A stretch of DNA of 53,676 bases from Propionispira arboris (GTDB lineage: Bacteria > Bacillota > Negativicutes > Selenomonadales > Selenomonadaceae). Location of the stretch: the NCBI RefSeq assembly GCF_900109225.1, contig NZ_FNZK01000026.1, forward strand, positions 1 through 53,676, written 5' to 3'. Below the pieces are notes generated by a model. The model saw nothing but the letters and a program-made list of their open reading frames with translations. It had not been told where the DNA came from and ran no database searches. A program made the translations under genes and the position numbers. Numbering within the stretch: the stretch's first letter is position 1; each line of letters starts with the position of its first letter. This document shows positions 43,368 to 50,433 of this stretch, one piece after another.

Positions 43368-44540
43368 ATGAAGATTACAGATGTAGAAATATTTTGTGCG
43401 GACTTTGATAAAACAGCACCAAATGAACCGATTTTTATAAGAATAAATACGGATGAGGGGATCAGCGGTTTTGGTGAAGCAGGTGTAGCTTATGGAAATG
43501 CTAAACTAGGAGGTATCGGGCAAGTTCAAGATTTTGCTAAATTGATTATAGGTGAAAATCCTTTCTGTATCGAAAAAATTTGGGATCGTTTATACAGAGA
43601 TACTTTCTGGGGACAAGGTGGTGGTACACTAATTTTTGCGGCCATGAGTGCAATTGATATTGCTCTTTGGGATATTAAGGGTAAGGCATTAAATGTTCCT
43701 GTTTATGAATTGTTAGGTGGGAAAACCCGTGATAAAATAAGAGCATATGCTAGTCAAATTCAGTTTGGTTGGGGGAAGAAGGCGCTTCCTCTCGGCGGTG
43801 TAGAAGCGTATGGCTTAGCTGCTCAGAAAGCTGTTGCAGATGGTTATACAGCGATTAAAGTCGATCCATTGCAGCGTGATGAAAATGGTAATAAAAATTA
43901 CAGAAATGATGGGTTGTTAACGTTTGACAAATTAAAATTGTGTCGTGATAGATTAGTAGCCATAAGAAAAGCTGTTGGAGATAAAGTAGATATTATTTTG
44001 GAATTGCATGCCAAGACAGATATTAATGCAGCATTTCAAATTAGCAAGTTGATCGAAGATTTAAATATCTATTATATGGAAGAAGCATGTGGTTCTTTGA
44101 ATCCACAATTAAGTAAAGAACTGAAAAATAAAGTAAATGTTCCCTTAGCTGCTGGTGAGAGGATTTATTCACGTTATGGATTTAAGCCTTTTTTAGAAAA
44201 TCGCTCTTTAGATGTAATTCAACCAGATCTTGCTACTTGCGGAGGAATATCTGAGTGTAAAAAAATATGTGATATGGCTAGAATATATGATGTTTTAGTT
44301 CAACCGCATGTATGTGGTGGACCTATTTCCTGTGCAGCGGCAATACAAATAGAAGCAGTAATTCCTAATTTTTGCATCCATGAACACCATATAGGTAATT
44401 TAAGTGATTTTACAAGAAGCTTGGGTGTTTATGATGATCAGCCTGTTAATGGCTATATTACAGTACCAGACCGACCGGGACTAGGTCAGGAAATTCCTGC
44501 TGATATTTTGGCGAAATGCAGCAAAAAAAAGATAGTCTAA
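43368..44540 (+). CDS. Sugar-acid dehydratase, enolase superfamily (ManD/RspA-like)
   Basis: Protein of 390 residues with an enolase-type N-terminal cap and a TIM barrel. Likely metal ligands are Glu212 (LELH), Glu238 (MEEAC) and Glu264 (AAGER), with His214 and His314 (QPHVCGGP) as acid/base residues. This E/D-x-H plus second His layout is that of the mannonate/gluconate dehydratase (ManD) group rather than mandelate racemase (from memory). It should dehydrate a C6 aldonate to 2-keto-3-deoxygluconate. It has AGGAGG upstream and ends the cluster at a strong terminator. In E. coli-like relatives the true activity ranges from good to negligible, so the substrate is open. Confidence 0.8.
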   Translation: MKITDVEIFCADFDKTAPNEPIFIRINTDEGISGFGEAGVAYGNAKLGGIGQVQDFAKLIIGENPFCIEKIWDRLYRDTFWGQGGGTLIFAAMSAIDIALWDIKGKALNVPVYELLGGKTRDKIRAYASQIQFGWGKKALPLGGVEAYGLAAQKAVADGYTAIKVDPLQRDENGNKNYRNDGLLTFDKLKLCRDRLVAIRKAVGDKVDIILELHAKTDINAAFQISKLIEDLNIYYMEEACGSLNPQLSKELKNKVNVPLAAGERIYSRYGFKPFLENRSLDVIQPDLATCGGISECKKICDMARIYDVLVQPHVCGGPISCAAAIQIEAVIPNFCIHEHHIGNLSDFTRSLGVYDDQPVNGYITVPDRPGLGQEIPADILAKCSKKKIV

Positions 44541-44554
44541 TATATAATTGATGT

Positions 44555-44605
44555 AAAAAAAGCAGTACTCCATCTATATAAAAATACATGGAGAACTGCT
44601 TTTTT
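44555..44605. terminator. Convergent terminator of the beta-glucoside cluster and lacI-type gene
   Basis: AAAAAAAGCAGTACTCCAT pairs with ATGGAGAACTGCTTTTTT with one mismatch; T runs on both strands. Confidence 0.85.
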
Positions 44606-44658
44606 ATGCGTGTTTATAAAATATCTTATAGCAAAGATAACAAGCATGGATATTTTTG

Positions 44659-45621
44659 CTAGCAAGTTTCTCTAAACACCAATTTTGGATTGATTTTCTT
44701 GTATGTAAGCTTTGTATTATTTAAGTTATTATGAATATAGTAAAATGCATTGATGGCTTGTTTTTCAAGAAATGTATCTACTGTAGATATATTCAGTAAA
44801 CGTCCGAACGTGCTATTATCAAAACCAAAGATAGCACAATCTTTAGGTACTTGATAGCCGTTTTCTTTAAGTATAGAAATGAATTCAGTAGCAACATAAT
44901 CAGAATATATTACAACTGTTTTGGGGGCTTCTTTTCCGGCTGCAATCCATTTATGGGCGGCATCAATGCCAGCATCTTTTTGCTCAGTATAAAATAATAT
45001 CCAATCATTATTCATGGAATGAGTTTTTTCAAAGGTTTGTATTGCTTCTAAACGAGCTTGGGTATTAGAATTTTTTTCACAATTTAAAATGTGACCGACA
45101 AAGCGTGTTCCTTTGGCATAGATATATTCTAAGATTTGCATGTATAGGGGAAAATGATCAATATAGGATGAATAGATCTTATCCGATTTAATTCGACGCC
45201 AAGTTGCAATGGGGCCAAACTTTGTATATGGAATGATTTTATCCCAATCATTTATTTTTGCTAACAAAAATAAACCATCTAGAGAGCGCGTGGCCAATAG
45301 ATTAAGAGCCTTTAATTCATCTTGGGGAGTTCCTGTAAAATATATGTTTACACGATAGTTATATGACTTGGCGGTATTGGCAAAATAATTTATAAAATCT
45401 CCGGCCGTAGGATGATAATTATTTACTAAAAAGCCTATGGTATTAGTGCGTTGATACTTCATCTGGCGAGCAATTTGATTTGGGATATAGTTCAATTCGT
45501 TTATTGCATCTAAAACACGAGAACGAGTTCCCTCACTGACATAACCATGCTCACTAATAACTCTGGAAACGGTAGATTTAGAAGTCTTTGCTAATTTTGC
45601 TATGTCAAATATAGTGGCCAA
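44659..45621 (-). CDS. LacI-family repressor
   Basis: Regulator of 320 residues with the N-terminal helix-turn-helix and hinge (IFDIAKLAKTSKSTVSRVIS; NYIPNQIARQMK) and a periplasmic-binding-protein-like ligand domain. The start codon is TTG (45619-45621) with a modest AAGAAG site. It is convergent with the beta-glucoside cluster, whose promoter carries a palindromic site, so it probably represses that cluster and is released by the imported substrate or its product. Confidence 0.87.
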   Translation of the reverse strand: MATIFDIAKLAKTSKSTVSRVISEHGYVSEGTRSRVLDAINELNYIPNQIARQMKYQRTNTIGFLVNNYHPTAGDFINYFANTAKSYNYRVNIYFTGTPQDELKALNLLATRSLDGLFLLAKINDWDKIIPYTKFGPIATWRRIKSDKIYSSYIDHFPLYMQILEYIYAKGTRFVGHILNCEKNSNTQARLEAIQTFEKTHSMNNDWILFYTEQKDAGIDAAHKWIAAGKEAPKTVVIYSDYVATEFISILKENGYQVPKDCAIFGFDNSTFGRLLNISTVDTFLEKQAINAFYYIHNNLNNTKLTYKKINPKLVFRETC

Positions 45622-45649
45622 TGAATCATCTTCTTTCTCGAATTTACTA

Positions 45650-45696
45650 GGGAGCTGATGATGGGATTCAAACCTACGATCTGCTTATTACGAATG
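45650..45696 (-). other. tRNA-Thr(CGU) 3' fragment (att-like), second copy
   Basis: The minus strand reads from anticodon loop CATTCGTAATAAG through the T-arm to the acceptor end AGCTCC. It differs from the copy at 47980-48026 at several T-arm bases and in the final CCA. The 5' half of the tRNA is missing, as expected for a phage or island attachment core. Confidence 0.7.
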
Positions 45697-45876
45697 ATGT
45701 AAGGACTATTTGTGATCATTGTAAATTGATAGAAAATCATTGATTTTGATTAGAAGTTTATTGTCATTGGGGGAGTACCGTTTAGGCTTGCTTCCTGAAT
45801 TTTTGAATAGCTTTGAGCGGATTCTTTCTTTTGTTGATATAATCATAGCATGATATCGAGCTGAAATATAGAGCTT
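45697..45876 (-). repeat. Deleted copy of the KilA-N module
   Basis: 45697-45747 matches 48027-48077; 45747-45810 matches the KilA-N gene end (GGGGGAGTACCGTTTAGG, AATAGCTTTGAGC); 45834-45876 matches the sequence upstream of the KilA-N gene at about 49074-49115 (GATATAATCATAGCAT). The gene body is gone. The first deletion joins two CATTGATTTT repeats (48068-48077 and 48159-48168 in the intact copy). Confidence 0.7.
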
Positions 45877-46248
45877 ACGTTAAATGAACGGAGACTGTCG
45901 GCTGCAAAAAAATGACAGGGAGGCTTGCACCATGAAAACTAATATAAAGAATTTGCGTGTAGTTTATTTTTATTTTTTATTTGTTCTACGAATGGTTGCA
46001 ATTTATCAACGGTTCCACTTGAAGATACAAAGCGTATGTGGTGTGTTTGATATCTTCACTCCTTACCAACGGGTTGAACAAGTAAATCGAGGCGAACAAA
46101 TCATAGAGGAAAGGCAGGGCCATTTTGGGTTCCAACGTAAGGCTCAGAAAACGGACTGGGGAAAATGTACTATTTTTCCATATATTAAAAGCATTAAACA
46201 AAATTGTGGAGAAAAAGTATAAAAACATATTTTCGTGGAGGTACAGCC

Positions 46249-46605
46249 GTGATAAAAGTCATTACATATTTGCTTGTCATAGTGATTCTAGGTTTCACAA
46301 GACCCGCATTTGCTGCTCCCAAATGGATGACGATGATCGAACTACCGATGCTGACCTATCAGATTGATCAGGAAACGGTTGGAATTACCGGTAAAGATAA
46401 GGATGATCGTCAGATGGATGTAGGGATAAAACTGGTGAACAAGAACCAGGGTGGGGCAGACAAACACACCATTACGCGGCTGTTTAAGGGGAATTCCAGC
46501 CTGGGGATTGTCCATTACGCCATGAAATCGTTAATGACACCGGAAAAACGGGATGTAGGGTTCAGCATCATAGAAGGAGTCAAATATTCCGATCATCCAC
46601 TATAA
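46249..46605 (+). CDS. Hypothetical secreted protein
   Basis: Frame of 118 codons from a GTG at 46249 with GGAGG upstream. It starts with a clear signal peptide (VITYLLVIVILGFTRPAFA, cleavage before APKW). The remaining 95 residues (WMTMIELPMLTYQID, MDVGIKLVNKNQGG, FSIIEGVKYSDHPL) are unlike anything I can name; alternating hydrophobic segments suggest beta structure. It may be a truncated periplasmic protein. It lies between two copies of the module scars, so it is probably accessory DNA. Confidence 0.5.
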   Translation: MIKVITYLLVIVILGFTRPAFAAPKWMTMIELPMLTYQIDQETVGITGKDKDDRQMDVGIKLVNKNQGGADKHTITRLFKGNSSLGIVHYAMKSLMTPEKRDVGFSIIEGVKYSDHPL

Positions 46606-46650
46606 TATCAGGAGAAACGATAATGCTTTTGCCGTTGAAAAATAGTGTCA

Positions 46651-46775
46651 CGATGTACTTTATTTCTATAATCATAGCATAATAGTAAGTAAAAATAAGG
46701 ACTTGGCAAATCGCCAAGTCCTTATTTTTACGCTAAATTACTATGTGTTTTTATATAATGAGATACTTCCGAATT
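46651..46775 (-). repeat. Third partial copy of the module: hairpin and excisionase-like gene end
   Basis: 46651-46690 matches 49062-49103 (CGATGTACTT, ATAATCATAGCATAAT). The perfect hairpin AAAAATAAGGACTTGGC / GCCAAGTCCTTATTTTT (46691-46707, 46713-46729) matches the hairpin at 49104-49140. Behind it the minus strand still encodes YIKTHSNLA and a stop, the C-terminus of the helix-turn-helix protein (intact copy YIKKQNNLA). Confidence 0.75.
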
Positions 46776-46827
46776 ATTTTCTCTATTGTACTATATTTTT
46801 CGGATTTCTCATTTTAAATTGATCTAT

Positions 46828-47742
46828 TTATATTCTAGCAGCAATTCGTACTGCTGCAGCCATACCTCCATCACCATAACTCGGAGATTTCATGAACTTC
46901 TTCGACGCATCACTAAGATTCGAATTTAAAATTTGTTTTTTCATTTCGCTTTCCCATGCGTATAGTCGAGATATGGAGATTGCTTCCAAATCAAGCATCA
47001 CATCGACCATATGCTTAGCATATGCATTAGAATGTTTTTCCATCAGATACTTCATTAATTCTAATCTCTTATCCATACTGCGGACATTCGATGATGCCGG
47101 TACTGTGCGATAGTCAATCAAAGCTTCTTCTACGATTGCAATACGAGCCTTTGGCGAAGTCTCAAGTAGCCGGAGAAAATAATCCCAATCTTCAAATCCC
47201 GTACGCATCGTTTCATCATATCCACCGCATTTTCTCCATGCTTCACAGCGCATGATATGCGTTGCAGGACAGCAATTATGAGAAAGAAACTTTCGAATAT
47301 CACCACCTGATGGGCATACGATACTTTGGAGTACGCCGAATGTCTTCATCCATGAAGATACAGCGACAATTTCAGAGGATTTCTTAATATGAGGTAATGC
47401 TTGTTCCACAAAAGACGGTTCCAGTTTATCATCTCCATCTAGAACCAATGCAAATGTAGTATTTGCGAGTTGGATGCCGGTATTTCTTGCCGCAGAAACG
47501 CCAGAATTTTTCTGTCGATGAACCATAATTGGAACTTGGTTTACCATTGATTCTAACCCTCTTATGATGTCCAGCGATTTTTCGTCCGTCGATCCATCAT
47601 CAACGATGATGATTTTATCCGGCAAGATGGTTTGATTCAATAACGACTTTAAGGCCTCTTGAATCATCTCTCCTTGATTAAAGCTTGTAACTACAGCCGT
47701 TAGCTGTGATGCACATCGATTCGTGTTTGAAGAAATTTCCAT
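46828..47742 (-). CDS. Glycosyltransferase family 2
   Basis: Cytoplasmic, membrane-near glycosyltransferase of 304 residues from the ATG at 47742 (GGAGG four bases upstream; the frame is open for 12 codons more). GT-A fold landmarks: LTAVVTSFNQGEMIQEALKS, the nucleotide-binding IIIVDDGSTD, SAARNTGI, and the metal-binding LDGDD. FEDWDYFLRL further on is typical of GT2 enzymes for polysaccharide or protein glycosylation. It is alone among module scars, on the strand of the KilA-N gene, so it may have come as cargo. Acceptor unknown. Confidence 0.85.
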   Translation of the reverse strand: MEISSNTNRCASQLTAVVTSFNQGEMIQEALKSLLNQTILPDKIIIVDDGSTDEKSLDIIRGLESMVNQVPIMVHRQKNSGVSAARNTGIQLANTTFALVLDGDDKLEPSFVEQALPHIKKSSEIVAVSSWMKTFGVLQSIVCPSGGDIRKFLSHNCCPATHIMRCEAWRKCGGYDETMRTGFEDWDYFLRLLETSPKARIAIVEEALIDYRTVPASSNVRSMDKRLELMKYLMEKHSNAYAKHMVDVMLDLEAISISRLYAWESEMKKQILNSNLSDASKKFMKSPSYGDGGMAAAVRIAARI

Positions 47743-47900
47743 TTTACCTCCGTTTATGCTGCTTTTGCCTGCCAGCATCCATCGCTTTTTCCATTTGATT
47801 TGTTTTTTGAATCCATAATTTTATTATAATACTTAATGCGTATTCTCTCAATCACCTTCCAGCAGTGCACGATTTTGCCTGAATACTGATTGGTTAGGTT

Positions 47901-47922
47901 TTAAGACGCAAAATAAGGCGCA
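47901..47922. repeat. Direct repeats, possible integrase arm sites (left)
   Basis: TTAAGACGCA and AATAAGGCGCA follow each other, copies of an AAGRCGCA motif also present at 48140-48160. Confidence 0.45.
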
Positions 47923-47947
47923 GAATTTAAATTGGAACAACAAAAAA

Positions 47948-47968
47948 GCCTCCGAAAACCTCGGAGGC
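47948..47968 (-). terminator. Terminator downstream of the tRNA-Thr fragment
   Basis: GCCTCCGA (47948-47955) and TCGGAGGC (47961-47968); on the minus strand TTTTTT follows. It looks like the original tRNA terminator. Confidence 0.75.
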
Positions 47969-47979
47969 ATTGATAACAC

Positions 47980-48026
47980 TGGAGCTGATGATAGGAATTG
48001 AACCTACGACCTGCTTATTACGAATG
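47980..48026 (-). other. tRNA-Thr(CGU) 3' fragment (att-like), best copy
   Basis: The minus strand reads anticodon loop TTCGTAA (anticodon CGU), 3' anticodon arm, variable loop AGGTC, T-arm GTAGG-TTCAATT-CCTAT, acceptor strand CATCAGC, T and CCA. The sequence before the anticodon does not pair, and the D-arm and 5' acceptor strand are absent. This is the typical recombination core left in a tRNA gene by a tyrosine integrase. Confidence 0.8.
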
Positions 48027-48139
48027 ACGTAAGGACTATTTGTGATTATTGTAGATTGATAGGAAATCATTGATTTTACTGGCTTTACGGGGGTCAGGAT
48101 TGGTGAATGTTGGTTTGAAATGGCAATGGTTTTTAAATG

Positions 48140-48160
48140 TTAAGGCGCAAATAAGGCGCA
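48140..48160. repeat. Direct repeats, possible integrase arm sites (right)
   Basis: TTAAGGCGCA and AATAAGGCGCA, the same motif and spacing as at 47901-47922, on the other side of the tRNA core. Confidence 0.45.
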
Positions 48161-48202
48161 TTGATTTTGATTAGGCGTCGATTGTTATTGGGGGAGTACC
48201 GT

Positions 48203-49048
48203 TTAGGATTGCTTACTAAGTTTTTGAATGGAATCAATGTTTATGGTTTGAATAGCTTTGAGCTGATCAATGGCCATTTTATTTAAAAGATCAAGTCTTT
48301 GCTCTTGGGGGATATTTTCTTTAATAAGTATGGCATTATAGCTTTCCAGGTTAGCGAGAACTAATAGTTGATGAAGTGAAGCACAATCTCTGATGTTACC
48401 TTTAGCTTTAGGATACTCGTCTCGCCACTCTTTAGCTGTTTTGCCAAACAAAGCTACATTTAAGACATCGGCTTCGTTGGCATAGGTCATGGACTTTTGT
48501 TTCGGTGCTAGTTTTTGGGGAATCAGGTTTTCTTTTATGGCATCCGTATGAATTTTATAATTTAGCTTTGCAATTTCACGGTTTAAGTTCCAACCAAGTG
48601 CTAATTTACTGCTTGCATCGCTTTTTATTCGTTGATAGTCTTTTATAATATAGAGCTTAAATTCAGCTGAAACCCATGAGGCAAATTCAAAGGCAATATC
48701 ACTATGGGCATAGGTTCCGCCGTATCGCCCGGATTTTGAAATCATGCCGATTGCATTAGTAGAGCTGATCCATTTTTGTGGAGATAGAGTAAAAGCGTTT
48801 AGACCAGCTCCTTTTCTAAAGGCGTCGAATTCGACCCCTTTAAAATTAGGATTATGGAGTTGTTCCCACAATCCGAGAAATTCTAAGGTATCTTTGGTTC
48901 TAAGCCAATTTTTAACAACATCTTTTGGTTCTTCACTTTTATAACGTGCAATATCTGTTAATGAAATGAAATCATTTTGAAAATCTTCCGAGAATATAGA
49001 GATTTCTATTCCTTTTGCATGGAGCGTTTCTTTATTTTGTTTAGCCAT
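48203..49048 (-). CDS. KilA-N domain protein, phage antirepressor type
   Basis: DNA-binding protein of 281 residues from the ATG at 49048 (GGAGG six bases upstream). The KilA-N domain covers about 10-115 (ISLTDIARYK, NPNFKGVEFDAFR, FTLSPQKWISSTNAIGM, GGTYAHSDIAFEFASWVS). The C-terminal half is helical (LNREIAKLNYKIHTDAI; EADVLNVALFGKTAKEWRDE). Family members are common in prophages and small islands and act in lysogeny control or genome handling. It is paired with the small helix-turn-helix gene upstream and lies next to the tRNA-Thr core, so the three form one module, copied and decayed elsewhere in the window. Confidence 0.87.
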   Translation of the reverse strand: MAKQNKETLHAKGIEISIFSEDFQNDFISLTDIARYKSEEPKDVVKNWLRTKDTLEFLGLWEQLHNPNFKGVEFDAFRKGAGLNAFTLSPQKWISSTNAIGMISKSGRYGGTYAHSDIAFEFASWVSAEFKLYIIKDYQRIKSDASSKLALGWNLNREIAKLNYKIHTDAIKENLIPQKLAPKQKSMTYANEADVLNVALFGKTAKEWRDEYPKAKGNIRDCASLHQLLVLANLESYNAILIKENIPQEQRLDLLNKMAIDQLKAIQTINIDSIQKLSKQS

Positions 49049-49103
49049 AAGATCCTCCGTCCGATGTACTTTACTGATATAATCATAGCATAATATTAAG
49101 TCG

Positions 49104-49140
49104 AAATATAGGACTTGGCAAATCGCCAAGTTCTATATTT
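49104..49140 (-). terminator. Terminator hairpin of the excisionase-like gene
   Basis: AAATATAGGACTTGGC (49104-49119) and GCCAAGTTCTATATTT (49125-49140) around AAATC. It overlaps the stop codon of the helix-turn-helix gene and is retained in all copies of the module. Confidence 0.75.
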
Positions 49141-49324
49141 ACGCTAAATTATTTTGTTTTTTAATATATTCGATAACCCCTTGTTTAGGGATTTTCCAGA
49201 TGCGGTTAGATCGGGAACATTTTAGTTCATCGGATGCTAATAATTTATAAGCAGCGTTTTTACCGATGGAAAGCATTTCACAAAGCTCTTCTACGGTTAC
49301 TAGATCGTTATATTGTTCAAACAT
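49139..49324 (-). CDS. Excisionase-like helix-turn-helix protein
   Basis: Small DNA-binding protein of 61 residues of the MerR-like/excisionase (HTH_17) type: VTVEELCEMLSIGKNAAYKLL, then IWKIPKQGVIEYI. Such proteins assist excision or repress early genes of integrative elements. GGAGG lies ten bases before the ATG. It is followed by a hairpin and then by the KilA-N gene. Two decayed copies exist at 46729-46775 and 52682-52831. Confidence 0.87.
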   Translation of the reverse strand: MFEQYNDLVTVEELCEMLSIGKNAAYKLLASDELKCSRSNRIWKIPKQGVIEYIKKQNNLA

Positions 49325-49826
49325 GATTGTTTTACCTCCAGTTTTGTTATATTACTTAAATGTTTATTGAAAAAAGCATTGCATGTATAAGTTGCAATAA
49401 ACTTATACAACGTAAGAAAAATGAATATATTGCCATATAATCATCTTAAGTCATCATGGTGTTTATATAATCTTGGATTGAAGATTATATAAAATAAACT
49501 TTGCTGTATTTTATGGCTCTTATGGCATACAGAAATTTAAACGAATGAGAAATCAGATACTTTATATGGCTGCATAAAAATAGAAAATAGCGAAGGGAAA
49601 TCCCCTCGCTAAAAACTCACTTTATGTTTTACCACAACACTTGACAAAGAACCGGAATTTATCTTTTTTACCGCCTGGGGCTACTTAATAACGAGTCCTC
49701 TAGAAACTTCATAACATGGGGGAGAGGAAAAGCTAGAAGATCTAGAAATTGTTGAGGCGCAGTTTGTTCTATTAATATACAGACTAATAAACGTTGAAAA
49801 ATTCAGCATGAATTACGAGAATATAG
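49325..49826. other. Intergenic region, no recognised gene
   Basis: About 500 bp, A/T-rich. Only one clear structure: TAGCGAAGGG/CCCCTCGCTA (49588-49611), which on the minus strand is followed by a T-rich run and may be a terminator. Confidence 0.4.
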
Positions 49827-50034
49827 TATAATAAAAAATATCTATGTTTGCTTAGGAAGGACTACCCTTGCGGTCCATGGGTGAACCACCAGCTCAACTC
49901 AGCGAAGCAGATAAAGGGGGGATGCCTTATGATATATACAGGCATAAAAAATTTAATAAAAAACATTAAATTTGCAGGAATTACAGTGAATTTTGGTATT
50001 CTTGGATTGAACTTCGCTGGGGGTTCTTCCTAAG
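49827..50034 (+). ncRNA. Strongly structured RNA with paired ends
   Basis: After TATAAT (49827-49832) the RNA can fold as follows. P1: CTTAGGAA (49851-49858) with TTCCTAAG (50027-50034). Hairpin H1: GGACT (49859-49863) with GGTCC (49872-49876). P2: GAACCACCAGC (49883-49893) with GCTGGGGGTTC (50016-50026), one mismatch, stacked on P1. An alternative to P2 pairs CAGCGAAG (49900-49907) with CTTCGCTG (50012-50019). Hairpin H2: ATGCCT (49922-49927) with AGGCAT (49940-49945). Hairpin H3: AAATTTAAT (49949-49957) with ATTAAATTT (49965-49973). The class is unknown to me. It may be a type I toxin mRNA, the two ends of a defunct IS200/IS605-like element, or a retron-like RNA (no reverse transcriptase gene is present). 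Confidence 0.55.
49929..50033 (+). CDS. Candidate 34-residue hydrophobic peptide inside the structured RNA
   Basis: ATG at 49929 with AAAGGGGGG seven bases upstream. The peptide MIYTGIKNLIKNIKFAGITV... has a cationic amphipathic first half and a hydrophobic, Gly-rich second half, a composition like small membrane toxins. The ribosome site lies between the P2 left arm and hairpin H2, and the stop codon lies within the P1 right arm, so folding would hide or expose it. It could also be chance. Confidence 0.35.
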   Translation: MIYTGIKNLIKNIKFAGITVNFGILGLNFAGGSS

Positions 50035-50433
50035 TAAATATTGAATAGTATAAGAGCTTTTTTTGATTTTATGAAATAAATTTATGGTTAGCGATTATAA
50101 ATCGCCCTTTGAGATTATATGCGAAGGAAAAATCTCTGTAGGTTGGATCTTCTATGATAATTTATAGAGCTAAAATTTTTTTGTCACTTAACCTTAGCTG
50201 AACTATAAAATATATTTTATACATGTCAAGAAAAGTCGTTGGAACATTATAAGTGCTGGATATCGTGAGTAGCTGCAATTTATGATGGGATAGTGAGTGT
50301 TCCGAAGGTTGCTGAGGAAAATGTGGAATATAAGTAAAGTTAATTAGATTTATTTGGAAAGATAATAATATATGATATAGCTATCTATTGAAATGGTTGA
50401 AAAAAGCAGTTAGTGTTAGCGAGGAGAATTAAA

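Larger units (their letters stand above)
45622..46248. other. Intergenic scar of a decayed mobile module
   Basis: Holds a tRNA-Thr 3' fragment (45650-45696) and a heavily deleted copy of the KilA-N module (45697-45876). Between 45877 and 46248 there are open frames on both strands, but no codon pattern, ribosome site or family that I can support. Confidence 0.5.

Noticed and set aside
45884-46222. 112-codon frame on the plus strand and an 80-codon frame opposite
   Set aside because: No good ribosome site, no recognisable domain, and they lie in module debris with open frames on both strands.
47980-48026. Functional tRNA-Thr gene
   Set aside because: Only the 3' half exists; the D-arm and 5' acceptor strand are missing and the anticodon stem cannot pair.
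49827-50034. Retron msr-msd RNA
   Set aside because: The paired ends resemble retron a1/a2 repeats, but no reverse transcriptase is encoded anywhere in the window, so I do not claim a retron.
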